Below are positions 38,944 through 49,753 of a DNA stretch of 64,000 bases, piece by piece. Numbering within the stretch: the first letter of the stretch is position 1; the number at the start of each line of letters is the position of its first letter. The DNA comes from Streptomyces purpureus (lineage in GTDB: Bacteria > Actinomycetota > Actinomycetes > Streptomycetales > Streptomycetaceae), in the NCBI RefSeq assembly GCF_014648195.1, contig NZ_BMQQ01000002.1:338387-402386 (forward strand), given 5' to 3'. The position numbers and the translations under genes are program-made. The notes below the pieces were generated by a model. That model saw nothing but the letters and a program-made list of their open reading frames with translations, ran no database searches and was not told the origin of the DNA.

Positions 38944-39639
38944 TCAGGATCGTCCGGAAGGCACGATCGTCCCGGTCTCGATGGCCAGTCGGTCGAAGAA
39001 CGCGGTCCAGTGACGCCACATCTCCTCGGCCGAGTCGAGGACCGCCCGTTCCTGCTCCAGGGTCAGTCCCGAGAACAGGGCGTTGGTCGCCTGGTCGACG
39101 TGGTCGGGTTCCTGTGTGACATGGATGTCGACCCACGCGTTGCGCTCCGTGCCGGACTCCCGCCTCACCGCCTCGCCTATCGCCGAGACCATCAGCAGGT
39201 CCGTGACCTCGGTGGCAAAGATGCCGCCGAGCGCGGAACACCGGTCCGCCGAGCACTTCTCGTACCAGGCCACCAGTTGGGCGGTCTCCGCGAACGGCGC
39301 GGATCCGGTCACCGTCCGGCGGTCGTATCCCGCCTTCTCCATGCTGTCGGCATAGATTGCCTCGTGGGCGGCCTTGGCTGACCGGACACCGACTTCCTGC
39401 GAAAGAATCCGTGTTATCGCGCTCTTGGACTCGATGTCAGGCAGGACCGAGACGCAGCGCGCGAGGAAGGTCGGGAAGTAATGCAGCGGGTGCCACCACT
39501 GGCCGAGGAACATCCCCACATGCTCGTGCGAAAGTTCGCGGCTGCGTACCTGCTTGAAAAACTCGTGGTCGACGAAGGCGCGGTGCGCCTCGGTTCCGGT
39601 GAGCCGATCGGATATCGATCCAACGATTTCGACTGTCAT
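38944..39639 (-). CDS. Heme-oxygenase-like diiron enzyme (HDO superfamily)
   Basis: The 231-residue all-helical protein is of the TenA/heme-oxygenase-like iron redox family. Likely metal ligands appear in three helices: QWWHPLHYFPTF, ILSQEVGVRSAKAAHEAIY, and FATEVT followed later by WVDIHVTQEPDHVDQA (a His with a D-H pair, the typical third-helix pattern). Relatives use O2 for unusual steps: fatty-acid and amino-acid C-C cleavage, N-oxygenation, N-N bond formation. It is the first gene of the leftward NRPS operon. The ATG at 39639 follows AAGGGACG. The substrate cannot be predicted. Confidence 0.75.
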   Translation of the reverse strand: MTVEIVGSISDRLTGTEAHRAFVDHEFFKQVRSRELSHEHVGMFLGQWWHPLHYFPTFLARCVSVLPDIESKSAITRILSQEVGVRSAKAAHEAIYADSMEKAGYDRRTVTGSAPFAETAQLVAWYEKCSADRCSALGGIFATEVTDLLMVSAIGEAVRRESGTERNAWVDIHVTQEPDHVDQATNALFSGLTLEQERAVLDSAEEMWRHWTAFFDRLAIETGTIVPSGRS

Positions 39640-39844
39640 GATGTTCGTCCCTTCTCGAGGTCGGCCCGCACCGTCCGAGATTCCAATAAAGTCCCCTGCA
39701 CCGAGGACCAGTATCAGGGCGCTGGCTGAACGAAGGCAGAAACATCAGGCTTATCAAGTGCAGTCACCACGACTACCGGCAGTGCGCACTCCAGCTACGA
39801 TCAGGGTTCGGGCTTACCCGTATCGACGGTGACGCTTAGTGACC

Positions 39845-39969
39845 AATGGCTGTCTGACCGTCCCGCGCTGCGTCGGCATCACCGTCCAAGCCGCCGGCAC
39901 CGGCAACGGCGCGAAGGTCCAGATCTACAGCTGCTGGGTGGCGGCAACCAGCGCTGGACCCGCACCTGA
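39845..39969 (+). pseudogene. Decayed C-terminal piece of a ricin-type lectin (CBM13) domain
   Basis: Read on the plus strand, the bases from 39845 give a lectin-like stretch ending NGAKVQIYSCW. One lost base then shifts the frame, and GGNQRWTRT with a TGA stop follows at 39967-39969. This resembles the last beta-trefoil repeat of secreted Streptomyces glycosidases; the GH10-GH62 protein in this window has [19 protein letters not shown]. No start or catalytic domain remains. It lies exactly between the biosynthetic operon and the arabinose genes. Nothing else was seen in 39640-39844, which should hold the promoter of the diiron-enzyme operon. Confidence 0.7.
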
Positions 39970-39996
39970 CCTGACGCAGTGACACCCGCACCACGG

Positions 39997-40025
39997 AGGG
40001 GAGCCAGGGCGATCCTGGCTCCCCT
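39997..40025. terminator. Strong hairpin terminator after araD
   Basis: AGGGGAGCCAGG-GCGAT-CCTGGCTCCCCT is a perfect 12-bp stem with a 5-base loop, 8 bp past the araD stop (minus strand). It can also end any rightward transcript from the lectin remnant. Confidence 0.85.
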
Positions 40026-40033
40026 CGCTGTGG

Positions 40034-40795
40034 TCAGACCGAGGGAGGGTTGCCGTAGTAGGCGTCCGGGCCGTGCTTGCGTGTGAAGTGGCGGTCCAGG
40101 ACGTGCTGCGGGGGTTCGACCGTGCCCAGGGCGATGGTGTGGAGGGCCATCTCGGCCACCGCCTCGCAGATGATGGCGTGTTCCAGGGACGTGGTGGCGT
40201 CGGCGCCCCAGGTGAAGGGGCCGTGGTGGGCGACCAGCGCGCCGGGGACCTCCTGGGCCCGAGTGTCGTCACGGTCCAGCAGGTCCACGATGACCTGGCC
40301 GGTGTTGTACTCGTAGTCCGTGGCGCACTGCTGGGGGGTGAGGGCCGCGGTGACGGGGACGGGTCCGTTGAAGGTGTCCGCGTGGGTCGTGCCGAGCACC
40401 GGTATCGGACGTCGTGCCTGGGCGAAGGCGACGGCGTGGGTGGAGTGCGTGTGGGTCACGCCTCCGATGGAGGGGAAGGCCAGGTAGAGGCTCCGGTGCG
40501 TCTCGGTGTCGGTGGACGGTCGCAGGTGGCCTTCCACGACGCTCCCGTCGGACAGGGAGACGACGACCAGGTCCTCCTCGCTCAGTACGTCGTAGGCCAC
40601 ACCCGAGGGCTTGATGACGAAGACGCCGGCCTTTCGGTCCACACCGCTCACATTGCCCCAGGTGAGGGTGGCCAGGCCGGCTCGGGGGATGCGGAGGTTG
40701 GCCTCGAGTACCTCTCGGCGCAGCTCCTTGGAAACGGCGGCGCTCACGGAGGGCTCCGTCCTGGTGGGGGTGGGGGTGGCAGCGGAGGTGCTCAC
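40034..40795 (-). CDS. araD: L-ribulose-5-phosphate 4-epimerase
   Basis: The 253-residue class II aldolase-fold epimerase converts L-ribulose-5-phosphate to D-xylulose-5-phosphate, the last step of L-arabinose breakdown. [22 protein letters not shown] binds phosphate. [14 protein letters not shown] and a later His supply the zinc ligands. The C-terminus ends with [19 protein letters not shown], characteristic of AraD. The GTG at 40795 overlaps the araA stop (GTGA). It is last in the araB-araA-araD operon and is followed by a strong hairpin terminator. Confidence 0.96.
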   Translation of the reverse strand: MSTSAATPTPTRTEPSVSAAVSKELRREVLEANLRIPRAGLATLTWGNVSGVDRKAGVFVIKPSGVAYDVLSEEDLVVVSLSDGSVVEGHLRPSTDTETHRSLYLAFPSIGGVTHTHSTHAVAFAQARRPIPVLGTTHADTFNGPVPVTAALTPQQCATDYEYNTGQVIVDLLDRDDTRAQEVPGALVAHHGPFTWGADATTSLEHAIICEAVAEMALHTIALGTVEPPQHVLDRHFTRKHGPDAYYGNPPSV

Positions 40796-42300
40796 AGGCT
40801 CTGGGCCAGACGGTGGTACGCCTGGTTCCAGCGCAGCTCGCGCGAGAAACGCCGGACGGTGGTGTCCTCGTCGATGACGGCGAGTTCGGTCCGCAGCATC
40901 TCGGCGAGGTCTTCGAGCTCCTCGCCGCCGAGAGCGGTGGTCAGGACGGTGTGGTGCGGTGCTCCGGCCGTCAGCCATGCCTCGGTGGAGGTGCGCAGGT
41001 CGGGGCGGGGCTGCCAGACGGCTCGGGCGACGGGGAGCTGGGGCAGCGGCTCGGGCGGGGCGACGACGTCGATGCGGTTGGCGACGAGGCGGAACCGGTC
41101 GCCCAGGTCGGCGAGACCGACGACGACGGCCGGACCGGGATCCGCGTCGAAGACGAGGCGGACAGGGTCCTCGCGTCCGCCGATGCCGAGCGGATGGATC
41201 TCGCAGGTGGGCGTCGCCGTCGTGAGCGAGGGGCAGACCTCGAGCATGTGGGCGCCGAGGATGAGTTCCTGGCCGGGCGTGAGGTCGTAGGTGTAGTCCT
41301 CCATGAAGGAAGTGCCGCCGGGCAGGCCGTGGGCCATCGCCTTCAGTGTGCGCAGCAGGGTGGAGGTCTTCCAGTCTCCTTCGCCACCAAAGCCGTAACC
41401 GTCCGCCATCAGGCGCTGCACGGCGAGCCCGGGCAGCTGGCGCAGGCCCCCGAGGTCCTCGAAGTTGGTGGTGAAGGCGCGGAACCCGCCTTCCGTGAGG
41501 AAGGTACGTAGACCGGCTTCGATGCGGGCGGCGTGGCGCAGGGAGTCGTGGCGCTCACCGCCGGGCCGCAGCTCGGGCGCGAGGGCGTAGAGGTCCTGGT
41601 ACTCCTTGACGAGGTCGGAGACGGCGTCCTCGGGGGCGGCGTCGACCGCGGCGACAAGGTCGTTGACGCCGTAGGTGTTGACCGAGACCCCGAACCGCAG
41701 CTGCGCCTCGACCTTGTCGCCCTCGGTGACGGCGACGTCGCGCATGTTGTCGCCGAACCGGGCGAGTTTGAGGGTGGTGAGTTCGGAGCGGCCGAGGGCG
41801 GCGCGGGCCCAGCCGGCGATGCGGTCGACGACGTCGGGAGTGGAGACGTGGCCGGCCACGGTCTTGCGCGGGACACCGAGGCGGGTCTGGACGAAGCCGA
41901 ACTCGCGGTCGCCGTGGGCGGCCTGGTTCAGGTTCATGAAGTCCATGTCGATGGTGGACCAGGGAAGTTGACGGTTGGCCTGGGTGTGCAGGTGCAGCAA
42001 GGGCTTGCTCAGGGCGTCGAGGCCGGCGATCCACATCTTGGCCGGGGAGAAGGTGTGCATCCAGGCGATCAGGCCGATGCACCGGTCGTCGGCGTTGGCC
42101 TCCAGGCAGACCGCGCGGATGGCGGCCGCGTCGGTGAGGACCGGCTTCCACACGAGGCGGACGGTCATCTGGGGCCGGCCGGCGAGGGTGTCACAGATGG
42201 CACGGGACTGGTCGGCGACCTGGGCCAGGGTGTCGTCGCCGTAGAGGGCCTGGCTGCCGGTGAGAAACCAGATCTCGCGGTCGGGCTGGGCGAGCGTCAT
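40792..42300 (-). CDS. araA: L-arabinose isomerase
   Basis: The 502-residue enzyme interconverts L-arabinose and L-ribulose with Mn2+. [22 protein letters not shown] is the typical start; [19 protein letters not shown] and [13 protein letters not shown] are core motifs, the latter with a metal-binding Glu. Length is as in other AraA proteins. The ATG at 42300 was chosen by homology; the frame stays open far upstream only because it overlaps araB in another frame. There is a 74-bp gap after araB. Confidence 0.97.
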   Translation of the reverse strand: MTLAQPDREIWFLTGSQALYGDDTLAQVADQSRAICDTLAGRPQMTVRLVWKPVLTDAAAIRAVCLEANADDRCIGLIAWMHTFSPAKMWIAGLDALSKPLLHLHTQANRQLPWSTIDMDFMNLNQAAHGDREFGFVQTRLGVPRKTVAGHVSTPDVVDRIAGWARAALGRSELTTLKLARFGDNMRDVAVTEGDKVEAQLRFGVSVNTYGVNDLVAAVDAAPEDAVSDLVKEYQDLYALAPELRPGGERHDSLRHAARIEAGLRTFLTEGGFRAFTTNFEDLGGLRQLPGLAVQRLMADGYGFGGEGDWKTSTLLRTLKAMAHGLPGGTSFMEDYTYDLTPGQELILGAHMLEVCPSLTTATPTCEIHPLGIGGREDPVRLVFDADPGPAVVVGLADLGDRFRLVANRIDVVAPPEPLPQLPVARAVWQPRPDLRTSTEAWLTAGAPHHTVLTTALGGEELEDLAEMLRTELAVIDEDTTVRRFSRELRWNQAYHRLAQSL

Positions 42301-42374
42301 GTCGGGTGTGCTCCTCGGAGGTGCGGGGCGGAGAGGTCGGGCCGATGGAGGCTGGGGGCGGGCAGGCTTCCCGG

Positions 42375-44081
42375 TCAGCCGGTGGTCGCGACGCTTGCGG
42401 TGTTGCGGATCCGTCGCAGGCGGTGCAGGAGGAGGTCCGCGCCGGTACCGAAGTGCTCGTGCAAGGCGCGGTACTCGCCGAACAGCGCGTCGTAGGCGTC
42501 GGCCCGTGCGGGGTCGGGCACGTACGCGTAACGCTGGACGCTCCCCATGACGGAGGCGGCTGATCGGACGTCGGGGTAGGCGCCCGCGGCGACGGCGGCG
42601 TGAATGGCCGAGCCGAGCGCCGGCCCCTGCTCGGATATGCCGACGGAGACGGGGCGTCGGAGCACGTCGGCGTAGATCTGCATGAGCAGCGCGTTCTTCT
42701 TTAGTCCTCCGGTGACGATGAACTCCTCGACGGGGATCCCGCCGCCCTCGAAGGTCTCGACGATCACCCGGGTTCCGTAGGCGGTGGCTTCGAGCAGAGC
42801 CCGGTAGACGTCTTCGGGCCGGGTGTCGAGGGTGAGGCCGGCGATGACTCCGGAGAGGTGGTGGTCGACCAGAGGGGAACGGTTGCCGTTCATCCAGTCC
42901 AGGGCGATCAGACCGTGCGCGCCGACCGGCTGGTCGGCGGCCTTGCGGGTCAGGAGCTGGTGCAGGTTCTCGCCCGATGCCTCGGCCTCGGCGCGGTAGT
43001 GGTCCGGGACACCCTGGCGGAGCCACCAGGCGAAGATGTCGCCGACCGCGCTCTGGCCGGCCTCGTAGCCGTAGGCGCCCTCGACGATGCCGCCGTCGAC
43101 GACCCCGCAGATTCCGGGGACCTCGGCGAGGGCGGTGCTGTTGAGGACGTGGCAGGTGGAGGTGCCCATGATGGCGAGCATCCGGCCGTTCTCCACGGCG
43201 CCCGCCGCGGGTGCGGCGACGTGGGCGTCGACGTTGCCGGCGGCGACGGCGATGCCTTCGGGCAGGCCGGTCCAGTGCGCGGCCCGGCTGCTCAGGGTGC
43301 CGACGCGGGAGCCCAGTGGGGACAGCGGGTGCTCCAGGCGGGTGGCGGGGAAATCGGCGAAGTCCGGATGGAGGCGGGCGAGGAAGTCGGGCGAGGGGTA
43401 GGCCCCGTCCTGGTGGATGCCCTTGTAGCCGGCGGTGCAGGTGTTGCGGGACTCGGTGCCGGTCAGCTGCCAGACGATCCAGTCGGCCGCCTCGATCCAG
43501 CGGGCGCAGGCGGCGTAGACAGCGGGGTCCTCCTCCAGGACCTGCAGGGCCTTCGCGTACTGCCACTCGGCGGAGATCTTGCCGCCGTACCGTGCGATCC
43601 ACTTCTCGCCGTGTGCGTGGGCGAGGGCGTTGATGCGGTCGGCCTGGGCCTGGGCCGCATGGTGCTTCCACAGTTTGGGCCAGGCGTGCGGGCGGTCGGT
43701 CCACTCGAGCGTCAGGGCGAGGGGGATGCCGTCCGCGGTGGTCGGCAGGACCGTGCAGGCCGTGAAGTCGGTGGCGATGCCGATGACGCGGGCCGGATCG
43801 ACTCCGGCGTCGGCGAGCGCCGCCGGAACGGCCGTACGCAGGACGTCACGCCAGTCCTCGGGGTGCTGCAGGGCCCAGTCGGGAGGCAGGGGGGCTCTGG
43901 TGGAGGGAAGGTGGTCCTCGATGACGGCGTGGCGGTACTCGTGGACCGACGAACCGAGTTCGGCGCCGTCCCGGACTCTGACCACGACGGCACGCCCGGA
44001 AAGAGTGCCGAAGTCGACTCCGATCGTGCACGCCTCGGAATGGTGACGGGCTGCGGGGTCGGAAAGGGTGTGTGTGGTCAC
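42375..44081 (-). CDS. araB: Ribulokinase
   Basis: The 568-residue FGGY-family kinase phosphorylates L-ribulose. [16 protein letters not shown] is the phosphate-binding start, then [13 protein letters not shown] and [14 protein letters not shown], and a catalytic Asp region in [31 protein letters not shown] is the C-terminal FGGY signature. The GTG at 44081 follows GAGAGAGA. The LacI-type operator 45 bp upstream indicates sugar-controlled expression of the whole operon. Confidence 0.97.
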   Translation of the reverse strand: MTTHTLSDPAARHHSEACTIGVDFGTLSGRAVVVRVRDGAELGSSVHEYRHAVIEDHLPSTRAPLPPDWALQHPEDWRDVLRTAVPAALADAGVDPARVIGIATDFTACTVLPTTADGIPLALTLEWTDRPHAWPKLWKHHAAQAQADRINALAHAHGEKWIARYGGKISAEWQYAKALQVLEEDPAVYAACARWIEAADWIVWQLTGTESRNTCTAGYKGIHQDGAYPSPDFLARLHPDFADFPATRLEHPLSPLGSRVGTLSSRAAHWTGLPEGIAVAAGNVDAHVAAPAAGAVENGRMLAIMGTSTCHVLNSTALAEVPGICGVVDGGIVEGAYGYEAGQSAVGDIFAWWLRQGVPDHYRAEAEASGENLHQLLTRKAADQPVGAHGLIALDWMNGNRSPLVDHHLSGVIAGLTLDTRPEDVYRALLEATAYGTRVIVETFEGGGIPVEEFIVTGGLKKNALLMQIYADVLRRPVSVGISEQGPALGSAIHAAVAAGAYPDVRSAASVMGSVQRYAYVPDPARADAYDALFGEYRALHEHFGTGADLLLHRLRRIRNTASVATTG

Positions 44082-44126
44082 GATGTGGTCTCTCTCGTCA
44101 TGAGCGGGGCCAGAGGAGCGCTCTGA

Positions 44127-44142
44127 TTGTTAACGCTCACAA
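44127..44142. promoter_or_regulatory. LacI-type operator upstream of araB
   Basis: TTGTTAACGCTCACAA, the reverse complement of TTGTGAGCGTTAACAA, a near-perfect palindrome. The same core occurs at 45547, 55837 and 55924, each upstream of a sugar gene. The adjacent LacI protein is the probable ligand. The rest of 44082-44425 has no gene. Confidence 0.8.
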
Positions 44143-44205
44143 TTGGGTTGGACAAGAGCTGGACGCACTTCGATCGAACATCGAGCAACGAATGAAGCCC
44201 CTTGG

Positions 44206-44217
44206 GTGAGCGCTCAC
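44206..44217. promoter_or_regulatory. Possible auxiliary operator
   Basis: GTGAGCGCTCAC is a perfect 12-bp palindrome containing the GAGCG half-site of the operators, 64 bp beyond the main araB operator. It could allow looping or cooperative binding. It is weaker evidence because it lacks the TAACA half. Confidence 0.4.
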
Positions 44218-44425
44218 TTGCACACCGGGGAAGCCCCGGGAGACGCGACCAGCCTGGCGGGAGGCAGGGAGGGCCGTAGCGGCCGATGGAGCGGAGCAGC
44301 GGGCGGGGCACCGACGCGAGCGGTTCGGCGCCGTGCGTCGGCCAGACGCCGAACGGCCGGTAGGAGGCCCGCGACCGGCGGCCAGGAGGCGGCGGTCAGG
44401 GGGTGTCCGAGAGCCGCCCTCCGCG

Positions 44426-45472
44426 TCAGGCTTCGTTCAGGGGGCGCGTGCTCGCGCGCATGATGAGCTGCGGTTCCACCAGGAGGTGCTCGGCCTTCCG
44501 GGCGCGACCCTCGATGTGGTCCACCAGGAGCCCGATGCTCCGGCGTCCGATGGCGGCGAAGTCCTGACGGACCGTCGTCAGCGGCGGAGGGAAGAACTCG
44601 GCCTCCGGGATGTCGTCGAAGCCGGCGACGGCCACCTGCGCGGGGGTGCGGATCCCGCCCTCGCGCAGCGCCCGCAGGACGCCGAGCGCCATCTGGTCAT
44701 TGGCGACGAAGACGGCCGTGACCGGTGTCGCCCCACGGCGGGCCAGGGCGAGTCCCGCGAGTTCCTGTCCCGCCCGGTACCCGGACAGCGGGCTCCAGTC
44801 CCCCGTCAGGACGCGCGGAGGCCGGATGCCGCTCTCCTCCAGCACCGCGCGCCAGCCCGCGGTGCGGGCCTCGCTCTCCAGCCAGTCGTCGGGACCCGCC
44901 ACATGCCAGACGTTGCCGTGCCCGGCGGCGAGCAGGTGCTCGGTGACCATGCGGGCGCCGAGTTCCTGGTCGAGGGAGACCCCGGGCAGGTCGAGCTGAT
45001 GACCGCCCTCCACGGTGACCACGGGGAACGGCGCGTCCAGTTCGGCGAGCGCCTGCACGTGCGAGCGCTGCGGAGTGATGGCTACGACACCCTCCACACC
45101 CCAGGCCGCGAGGTGGTCGATGGCATCCTTGAGCCCCTGGCCCCCTCCGGTACGCAGGCTGACGGTCGAGACGAGGTAGCCCTCCTCACGAGCCGCCTCC
45201 TCCAGGCCGGTCAGGGTGCTGGCAGGCCCGTACAGGGCGGTGTTGACGGCGATGACACCCAGCGTCCTCGTACGGCGCGTCACCAGGGCACGTGCGGCGG
45301 AGTTGCGGCGGTAGCCGAGCCGCTCGATGGCCAGGGTGACCTGTTCCCGGGTGACCGCGCGCACGTTGGGGTGGCCGCTCAGCACCCGGGAGACGGTCTG
45401 ATGGGAGACCCCCGCCTCCCGTGCGACGTCGGCCATCGTCGGCGGGCGGACGTCTTCCGCGGGATGCGCCAC
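44426..45472 (-). CDS. LacI-family transcriptional regulator
   Basis: The 348-residue repressor-type protein has an N-terminal helix-turn-helix (TMADVAREAGVSHQTVSRVLSG, residues 12-33), hinge, and periplasmic-binding-like sugar domain (VANDQMALGVLRALREGG, VAGFDDIPEAEFF). It sits between araB and chvE. Operators of the class these proteins bind (TGTGAGCGCTAACA) lie upstream of both, one of them only 75 bp before its own start, so it may autoregulate. The GTG at 45472 follows AGGGAGGC. The effector is probably arabinose or a related pentose. Confidence 0.93.
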   Translation of the reverse strand: MAHPAEDVRPPTMADVAREAGVSHQTVSRVLSGHPNVRAVTREQVTLAIERLGYRRNSAARALVTRRTRTLGVIAVNTALYGPASTLTGLEEAAREEGYLVSTVSLRTGGGQGLKDAIDHLAAWGVEGVVAITPQRSHVQALAELDAPFPVVTVEGGHQLDLPGVSLDQELGARMVTEHLLAAGHGNVWHVAGPDDWLESEARTAGWRAVLEESGIRPPRVLTGDWSPLSGYRAGQELAGLALARRGATPVTAVFVANDQMALGVLRALREGGIRTPAQVAVAGFDDIPEAEFFPPPLTTVRQDFAAIGRRSIGLLVDHIEGRARKAEHLLVEPQLIMRASTRPLNEA

Positions 45473-45546
45473 GTTTGCCTCCCTTCTCCCTGCTTGCGGC
45501 TGTGTATCGATACGAGAAAAACCTTAGCGCCTCTTGTATCACGCTG

Positions 45547-45562
45547 TTGTGAGCGCTAACAA
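45547..45562. promoter_or_regulatory. LacI-type operator between lacI and chvE
   Basis: TTGTGAGCGCTAACAA, a near-perfect palindrome in the divergent region between the regulator and the ChvE-type binding-protein gene. It is positioned to control both promoters. Confidence 0.82.
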
Positions 45563-45694
45563 TCAAGCTCGACCGGGGCGCCGAGCCCCGGCGACCCAGC
45601 CGGAACGGTGCCGTCCCGGTGGTGCGAGGACACGCGCTGCCGTCGAGCCCGTCCCCGGTCGGAGCCGCCCTCGACGACGGGATGGGTAACGCCC

Positions 45695-46804
45695 ATGAAG
45701 AAGTTCCGATCCGTATCCGCCCTCCTGGCCGTGACCACCGGCTGCGCCCTGCTCCTGACCGCCTGCGGACAGAACAGCGAGGGCGGCAGCCAGGAGTCGA
45801 AGGACAAGAAGGACCTCACCATCGGCATCGCCATGCCCACCAAGTCCTCCGAGCGGTGGATCGCCGACGGCCGCAACATGACCGAAAGCCTGAAGAAGGC
45901 CGGCTTCTCCACGACCCTGCAGTACGGCGAGGACGACCCCGACCAGCAGGTCGCCCAGATCGAGAACATGATCACCCAGGGCGTCGACGCCCTGGTCGTG
46001 GCCGCCATCAACGGCGAGGCCCTGTCCAATGTCCTGCGGCAGGCGGCGGACGCCGACATCCCGGTGATCTCCTACGACCGGCTCATCCTGGGTTCCCCCC
46101 ACGTCGACTACTACGCCTCCTTCGACAACGAGAAGGTCGGCGAGCTCCAGGCCACGTACGTCGTCGAGAAGCTGGGGCTGAAGTCCGGCTCGAAGAAGGG
46201 GCCCTTCAACATCGAGCTGTTCGCCGGGTCCAACGACGACAACAACACCAAGTACTTCTTCAACGGCGCCATGAAGGTGCTGAAGCCCTATCTCGACAAG
46301 AAGCAGCTGGTCGTGCGCTCCCAGCAGACCCAGCTCAACCAGGTCACCACACTGCGCTGGGACGGCGGGACGGCGCAGAAGCGCATGGACGACCTGCTGA
46401 CCTCCTCGTACTCCACGGCCCGGGTCGACGCCGTCCTCTCCCCGTACGACGGCATCTCCATCGGCATCCTGTCCGCGTTGAAGTCCGACGACTACGGGAG
46501 CGCCGCCAAGCCGCTGCCGATCGTCACCGGCCAGGACGCGGAGGTCGCATCCGTGAAGTCGATCATCGCGGGCGAGCAGACGCAGACCGTCTACAAGGAC
46601 ACGCGCGCACTCGCGCAGGTCGCCTCGGACATGGTGGCCGCCGTCCTCGCCGGCAAGAAGCCCGAGATCAACGACGACACCACCTACGACAACGGAAAGA
46701 AGGTGGTTCCGGCCTTCCTGCTCGACCCGGTCAGCGTCGACAAGTCGAACTACCGGAAGGTCCTGGTCGACTCCGGCTACATCGACGCCGGCGCCCTGCG
46801 GTGA
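45695..46804 (+). CDS. chvE: Sugar ABC transporter, lipoprotein binding component (ChvE type)
   Basis: The 369-residue lipoprotein has a signal [17 protein letters not shown] with lipobox LLTAC. The mature part is a periplasmic-binding-like fold of the multiple-monosaccharide ChvE class ([46 protein letters not shown]-type hinge [14 protein letters not shown]). It would capture pentoses or hexoses at the cell surface and hand them to the permease encoded downstream. The ATG at 45695 fits the signal peptide; its ribosome site is weak. The stop overlaps the next gene (GTGA). Confidence 0.93.
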   Translation: MKKFRSVSALLAVTTGCALLLTACGQNSEGGSQESKDKKDLTIGIAMPTKSSERWIADGRNMTESLKKAGFSTTLQYGEDDPDQQVAQIENMITQGVDALVVAAINGEALSNVLRQAADADIPVISYDRLILGSPHVDYYASFDNEKVGELQATYVVEKLGLKSGSKKGPFNIELFAGSNDDNNTKYFFNGAMKVLKPYLDKKQLVVRSQQTQLNQVTTLRWDGGTAQKRMDDLLTSSYSTARVDAVLSPYDGISIGILSALKSDDYGSAAKPLPIVTGQDAEVASVKSIIAGEQTQTVYKDTRALAQVASDMVAAVLAGKKPEINDDTTYDNGKKVVPAFLLDPVSVDKSNYRKVLVDSGYIDAGALR

Positions 46805-48438
46805 CGCCCGCCGCGCCCCCTTCCCCCGGCGCTCCCGCTTCGTCCCCGGCCGGCCCCATCCTCGAGATGCGGTCCATCGTCAAGACCTTCCCCGGAGTCA
46901 GGGCACTCTCCGAGGTGACCCTGTCCGTGGAGCGCGGCGAGGTGCACGCCCTGTGCGGAGAGAACGGTGCCGGGAAGTCGACCCTCATGAAGGTCCTGTC
47001 CGGCGTCCACCCGCACGGGACCTACGAGGGCGAGATCCTCTTCGACGGCGAGCCGTGCCGCTTCAAGGACATCAGGGCCAGCGAGCAGCACGGCATCGTC
47101 ATCATCCACCAGGAGCTCGCGCTCGTCCCTTACCTGTCGATCGCCGAGAACATGTTCCTCGGCAACGAACCGTCCCGGCACGGGATCATCGACTGGCACG
47201 AGGCGCTGCGCCGTGCGTCCGAACTGCTCAGGCGGGTCGGGCTCGACGAACACCCCGAGACCCGGGTCGCCGACATCGGTGTCGGCAAGCAGCAGCTCGT
47301 GGAGATCGCGAAGGCGCTGGCGAAGGACGTCCGCCTGCTGATCCTCGACGAGCCCACCGCGGCACTCAACGACGAGGACAGCGCGAAGCTGCTGCGGCTG
47401 ATGCGGGAACTGAAGAGCCAGGGCATCACCTCGATCATCATCTCGCACAAGCTGAACGAGATCGCCCGGATCGCCGACTCCGTCACCATCCTGCGCGACG
47501 GGCGCTCCATCGAGACCCTCGACGTCACCGACCCGGCCACCACCGAAGAGCGCATCATCCGCGGCATGGTGGGACGGGACCTCGACAGCCGCTTCCCCGA
47601 CCGCACGCCGTACGAGGGCCCGGCCGACGCCGAGCCTGTCCTGGAGATCCGGGACTGGACCGTGCGTCACCCGCTCGACCGCGGCCGCAAGGTGGTCGAC
47701 GGGGTCTCGCTCCAGGTCCGACGCGGGGAGATCGTCGGGGTCGCGGGACTCATGGGGGCGGGCCGGACCGAACTCGCCATGAGCGTCTTCGGCCGCTCCT
47801 ACGGCCACTACGAGCGGGGCACCGTGCTCAAGGACGGCCGCGAGGTACGGACACGTACGGTCCCCGAGGCGGTCGCCCACGGCATCGCGTACGTCACCGA
47901 GGACCGCAAGCACTACGGGCTCGACCTCGGGGACTCAGTGAGCCGGAACATCTCCCTCGCCTCCCTCGGCGCGCTCGCCCGCCGCGGAATCGTGGACGGG
48001 CACGAGGAACGCAAGGTGGCCGAACGGTTCCGGCGGACCATGAACATCAAGGCTCCGAACGTCCTCGAACCAGTCGGCCGCCTTTCCGGCGGCAACCAGC
48101 AGAAGGTCGTCCTCAGCAAGTGGATCCTCGCCGGACCGGACGTCCTCATCCTCGACGAACCCACGCGCGGAGTCGACGTCGGAGCCAAGTACGAGATCTA
48201 CACCGTGATCGACCGGCTCGCCGCCGAGGGCAAGGCGATCCTCCTCATCTCCTCCGAACTGCCCGAACTGCTCGGCATGTGCGACCGCATCTGCACCATG
48301 GCCGCCGGACGGCTGACCGGCGAGGTCACCCGCGAGGACGCCACCCAGGAAGCGCTGATGCGGCACATGACACAGGACACCCCCGCACCGCCGGCGGTCA
48401 CCGCAGACTCCGCCTCCAGCGAAGGACACCAGGCATGA
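46801..48438 (+). CDS. gguA: Sugar ABC transporter, ATP-binding component (two NBDs)
   Basis: The 545-residue protein has two fused ATPase domains. The first has Walker [11 protein letters not shown], a signature region with [13 protein letters not shown] and Walker [12 protein letters not shown]. The second has degenerate Walker [10 protein letters not shown], signature [14 protein letters not shown] and Walker [13 protein letters not shown]. This is the usual plan for monosaccharide importers of the GguA/XylG group. It overlaps chvE and gguB by four bases each. The N-terminal 20 residues are a Pro/Ala-rich tail. Confidence 0.95.
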   Translation: MTPAAPPSPGAPASSPAGPILEMRSIVKTFPGVRALSEVTLSVERGEVHALCGENGAGKSTLMKVLSGVHPHGTYEGEILFDGEPCRFKDIRASEQHGIVIIHQELALVPYLSIAENMFLGNEPSRHGIIDWHEALRRASELLRRVGLDEHPETRVADIGVGKQQLVEIAKALAKDVRLLILDEPTAALNDEDSAKLLRLMRELKSQGITSIIISHKLNEIARIADSVTILRDGRSIETLDVTDPATTEERIIRGMVGRDLDSRFPDRTPYEGPADAEPVLEIRDWTVRHPLDRGRKVVDGVSLQVRRGEIVGVAGLMGAGRTELAMSVFGRSYGHYERGTVLKDGREVRTRTVPEAVAHGIAYVTEDRKHYGLDLGDSVSRNISLASLGALARRGIVDGHEERKVAERFRRTMNIKAPNVLEPVGRLSGGNQQKVVLSKWILAGPDVLILDEPTRGVDVGAKYEIYTVIDRLAAEGKAILLISSELPELLGMCDRICTMAAGRLTGEVTREDATQEALMRHMTQDTPAPPAVTADSASSEGHQA

Positions 48439-49679
48439 GCACCGAAGTCGGCACGACAACGACCGCCCCGGCGCCCCCGGGCAGCGGGTCCCCGTCCACC
48501 GGGACACCGGTGGTCCGGGTACTCCTGGACGGCGTCCGGCGGAACATGCGCCAGTACGGGATGCTCTTCGCCCTCGGCCTGATCGTGCTCCTGTTCCAGA
48601 TCTGGACGGGCGGCGACCTCCTGCTGCCGCGCAACGTCTCCAATCTGGTGCTGCAGAACAGCTACATCCTCATCCTGGCCATCGGCATGATGATCGTCAT
48701 CATCTCCGGGCACATCGACCTGTCGGTCGGCTCCCTGATGGCCTTGGTCGGCGGCATCGGAGCGGTGCTCATGGTCGAGCACCATGTGTCGTGGCCCGTC
48801 GCGGTGCTCCTCACCCTGCTGCTCGGAGCAGTCGCCGGCGCGCTCCAGGGATTCTTCATCGCGTACGTCGGCATACCGTCGTTCATCGTGACCCTCGCCG
48901 GCATGCTGCTGTTCCGCGGGCTCACGGAGATCTTCCTCAAGGGCCAGACGCTCGGCCCCTTCCCGGACGGACTGCAGAAGATCGCCAACGGCTTCCTGCC
49001 GGAGGCGGGGCCGAAGACCAACTACCACAACCTGACCCTGCTCCTCGGCGTGGGACTGATCGCCTACGTGGTCTTCCAGGAGGTGCGGGACCGTCGCCGT
49101 CAGCGGGAGTTCGCCCTGGAGACGCTCCCCACCGGCCTGTTCGCCCTCAAGGTGACGGCACTGGTCGCCGCGGTCCTGGTCACCACCCTGCTGCTCGCCA
49201 GCTACAAGGGCGCCCCCGTGGTCCTCCTGATCCTGGCCGCGCTGCTGGTGGCCTTCGGATACGTGATGCGCAACGCGGTGATCGGCCGCCACGTGTACGC
49301 GATCGGGGGGAACCTGCCCGCCGCGAAGCTGTCCGGGGTCAAGGACAAGAAGGTCACCTTCGCGGTGTTCCTCAACATGGGAATGCTCGCGGCGCTCGCC
49401 GGACTCGTTTTCGCGGCCCGCTTCAACGCGGCCTCACCGAAGGCCGGCGTGAACTTCGAACTCGAGGCCATCGCCGCCGCGTTCATCGGCGGGGCGTCGA
49501 TGAGCGGGGGCGTCGGGACCGTTCTGGGAGCCATCATCGGCGGCCTGGTCCTCGGCGTGCTCAACAACGGCATGAACCTCGTCGGGGTGGGCACCGACTG
49601 GCAGCAGGTCATCAAGGGCCTCGTACTGCTCGCCGCGGTCGGCTTCGACGTGTGGAACAAGCGAAGGGCAGGCGCCTGA
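48435..49679 (+). CDS. gguB: Sugar ABC transporter, permease (GguB type)
   Basis: The 414-residue membrane protein has about 10-12 hydrophobic segments. [17 protein letters not shown] and [17 protein letters not shown] are the conserved cytoplasmic-loop motifs of monosaccharide permeases. A longer cytosolic loop ([16 protein letters not shown]) is typical of the GguB/XylH group. It acts as a dimer with the ATPase encoded before it. A strong hairpin terminator follows the stop. Confidence 0.95.
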   Translation: MSTEVGTTTTAPAPPGSGSPSTGTPVVRVLLDGVRRNMRQYGMLFALGLIVLLFQIWTGGDLLLPRNVSNLVLQNSYILILAIGMMIVIISGHIDLSVGSLMALVGGIGAVLMVEHHVSWPVAVLLTLLLGAVAGALQGFFIAYVGIPSFIVTLAGMLLFRGLTEIFLKGQTLGPFPDGLQKIANGFLPEAGPKTNYHNLTLLLGVGLIAYVVFQEVRDRRRQREFALETLPTGLFALKVTALVAAVLVTTLLLASYKGAPVVLLILAALLVAFGYVMRNAVIGRHVYAIGGNLPAAKLSGVKDKKVTFAVFLNMGMLAALAGLVFAARFNAASPKAGVNFELEAIAAAFIGGASMSGGVGTVLGAIIGGLVLGVLNNGMNLVGVGTDWQQVIKGLVLLAAVGFDVWNKRRAGA

Positions 49680-49694
49680 CGCCGCTCCGGACAT

Positions 49695-49732
49695 GGCTGT
49701 GCCCGCCGGTTCCACCCCCGGCGGGCACAGCC
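49695..49732. terminator. Bidirectional hairpin terminator
   Basis: GGCTGTGCCCGCCGG-TTCCACCC-CCGGCGGGCACAGCC is a perfect 15-bp stem with an 8-base loop. It lies between the convergent gguB and aldose epimerase genes and can serve both. Confidence 0.88.
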
Positions 49733-49753
49733 GTGTCGGCGTGTCCGTACGGG

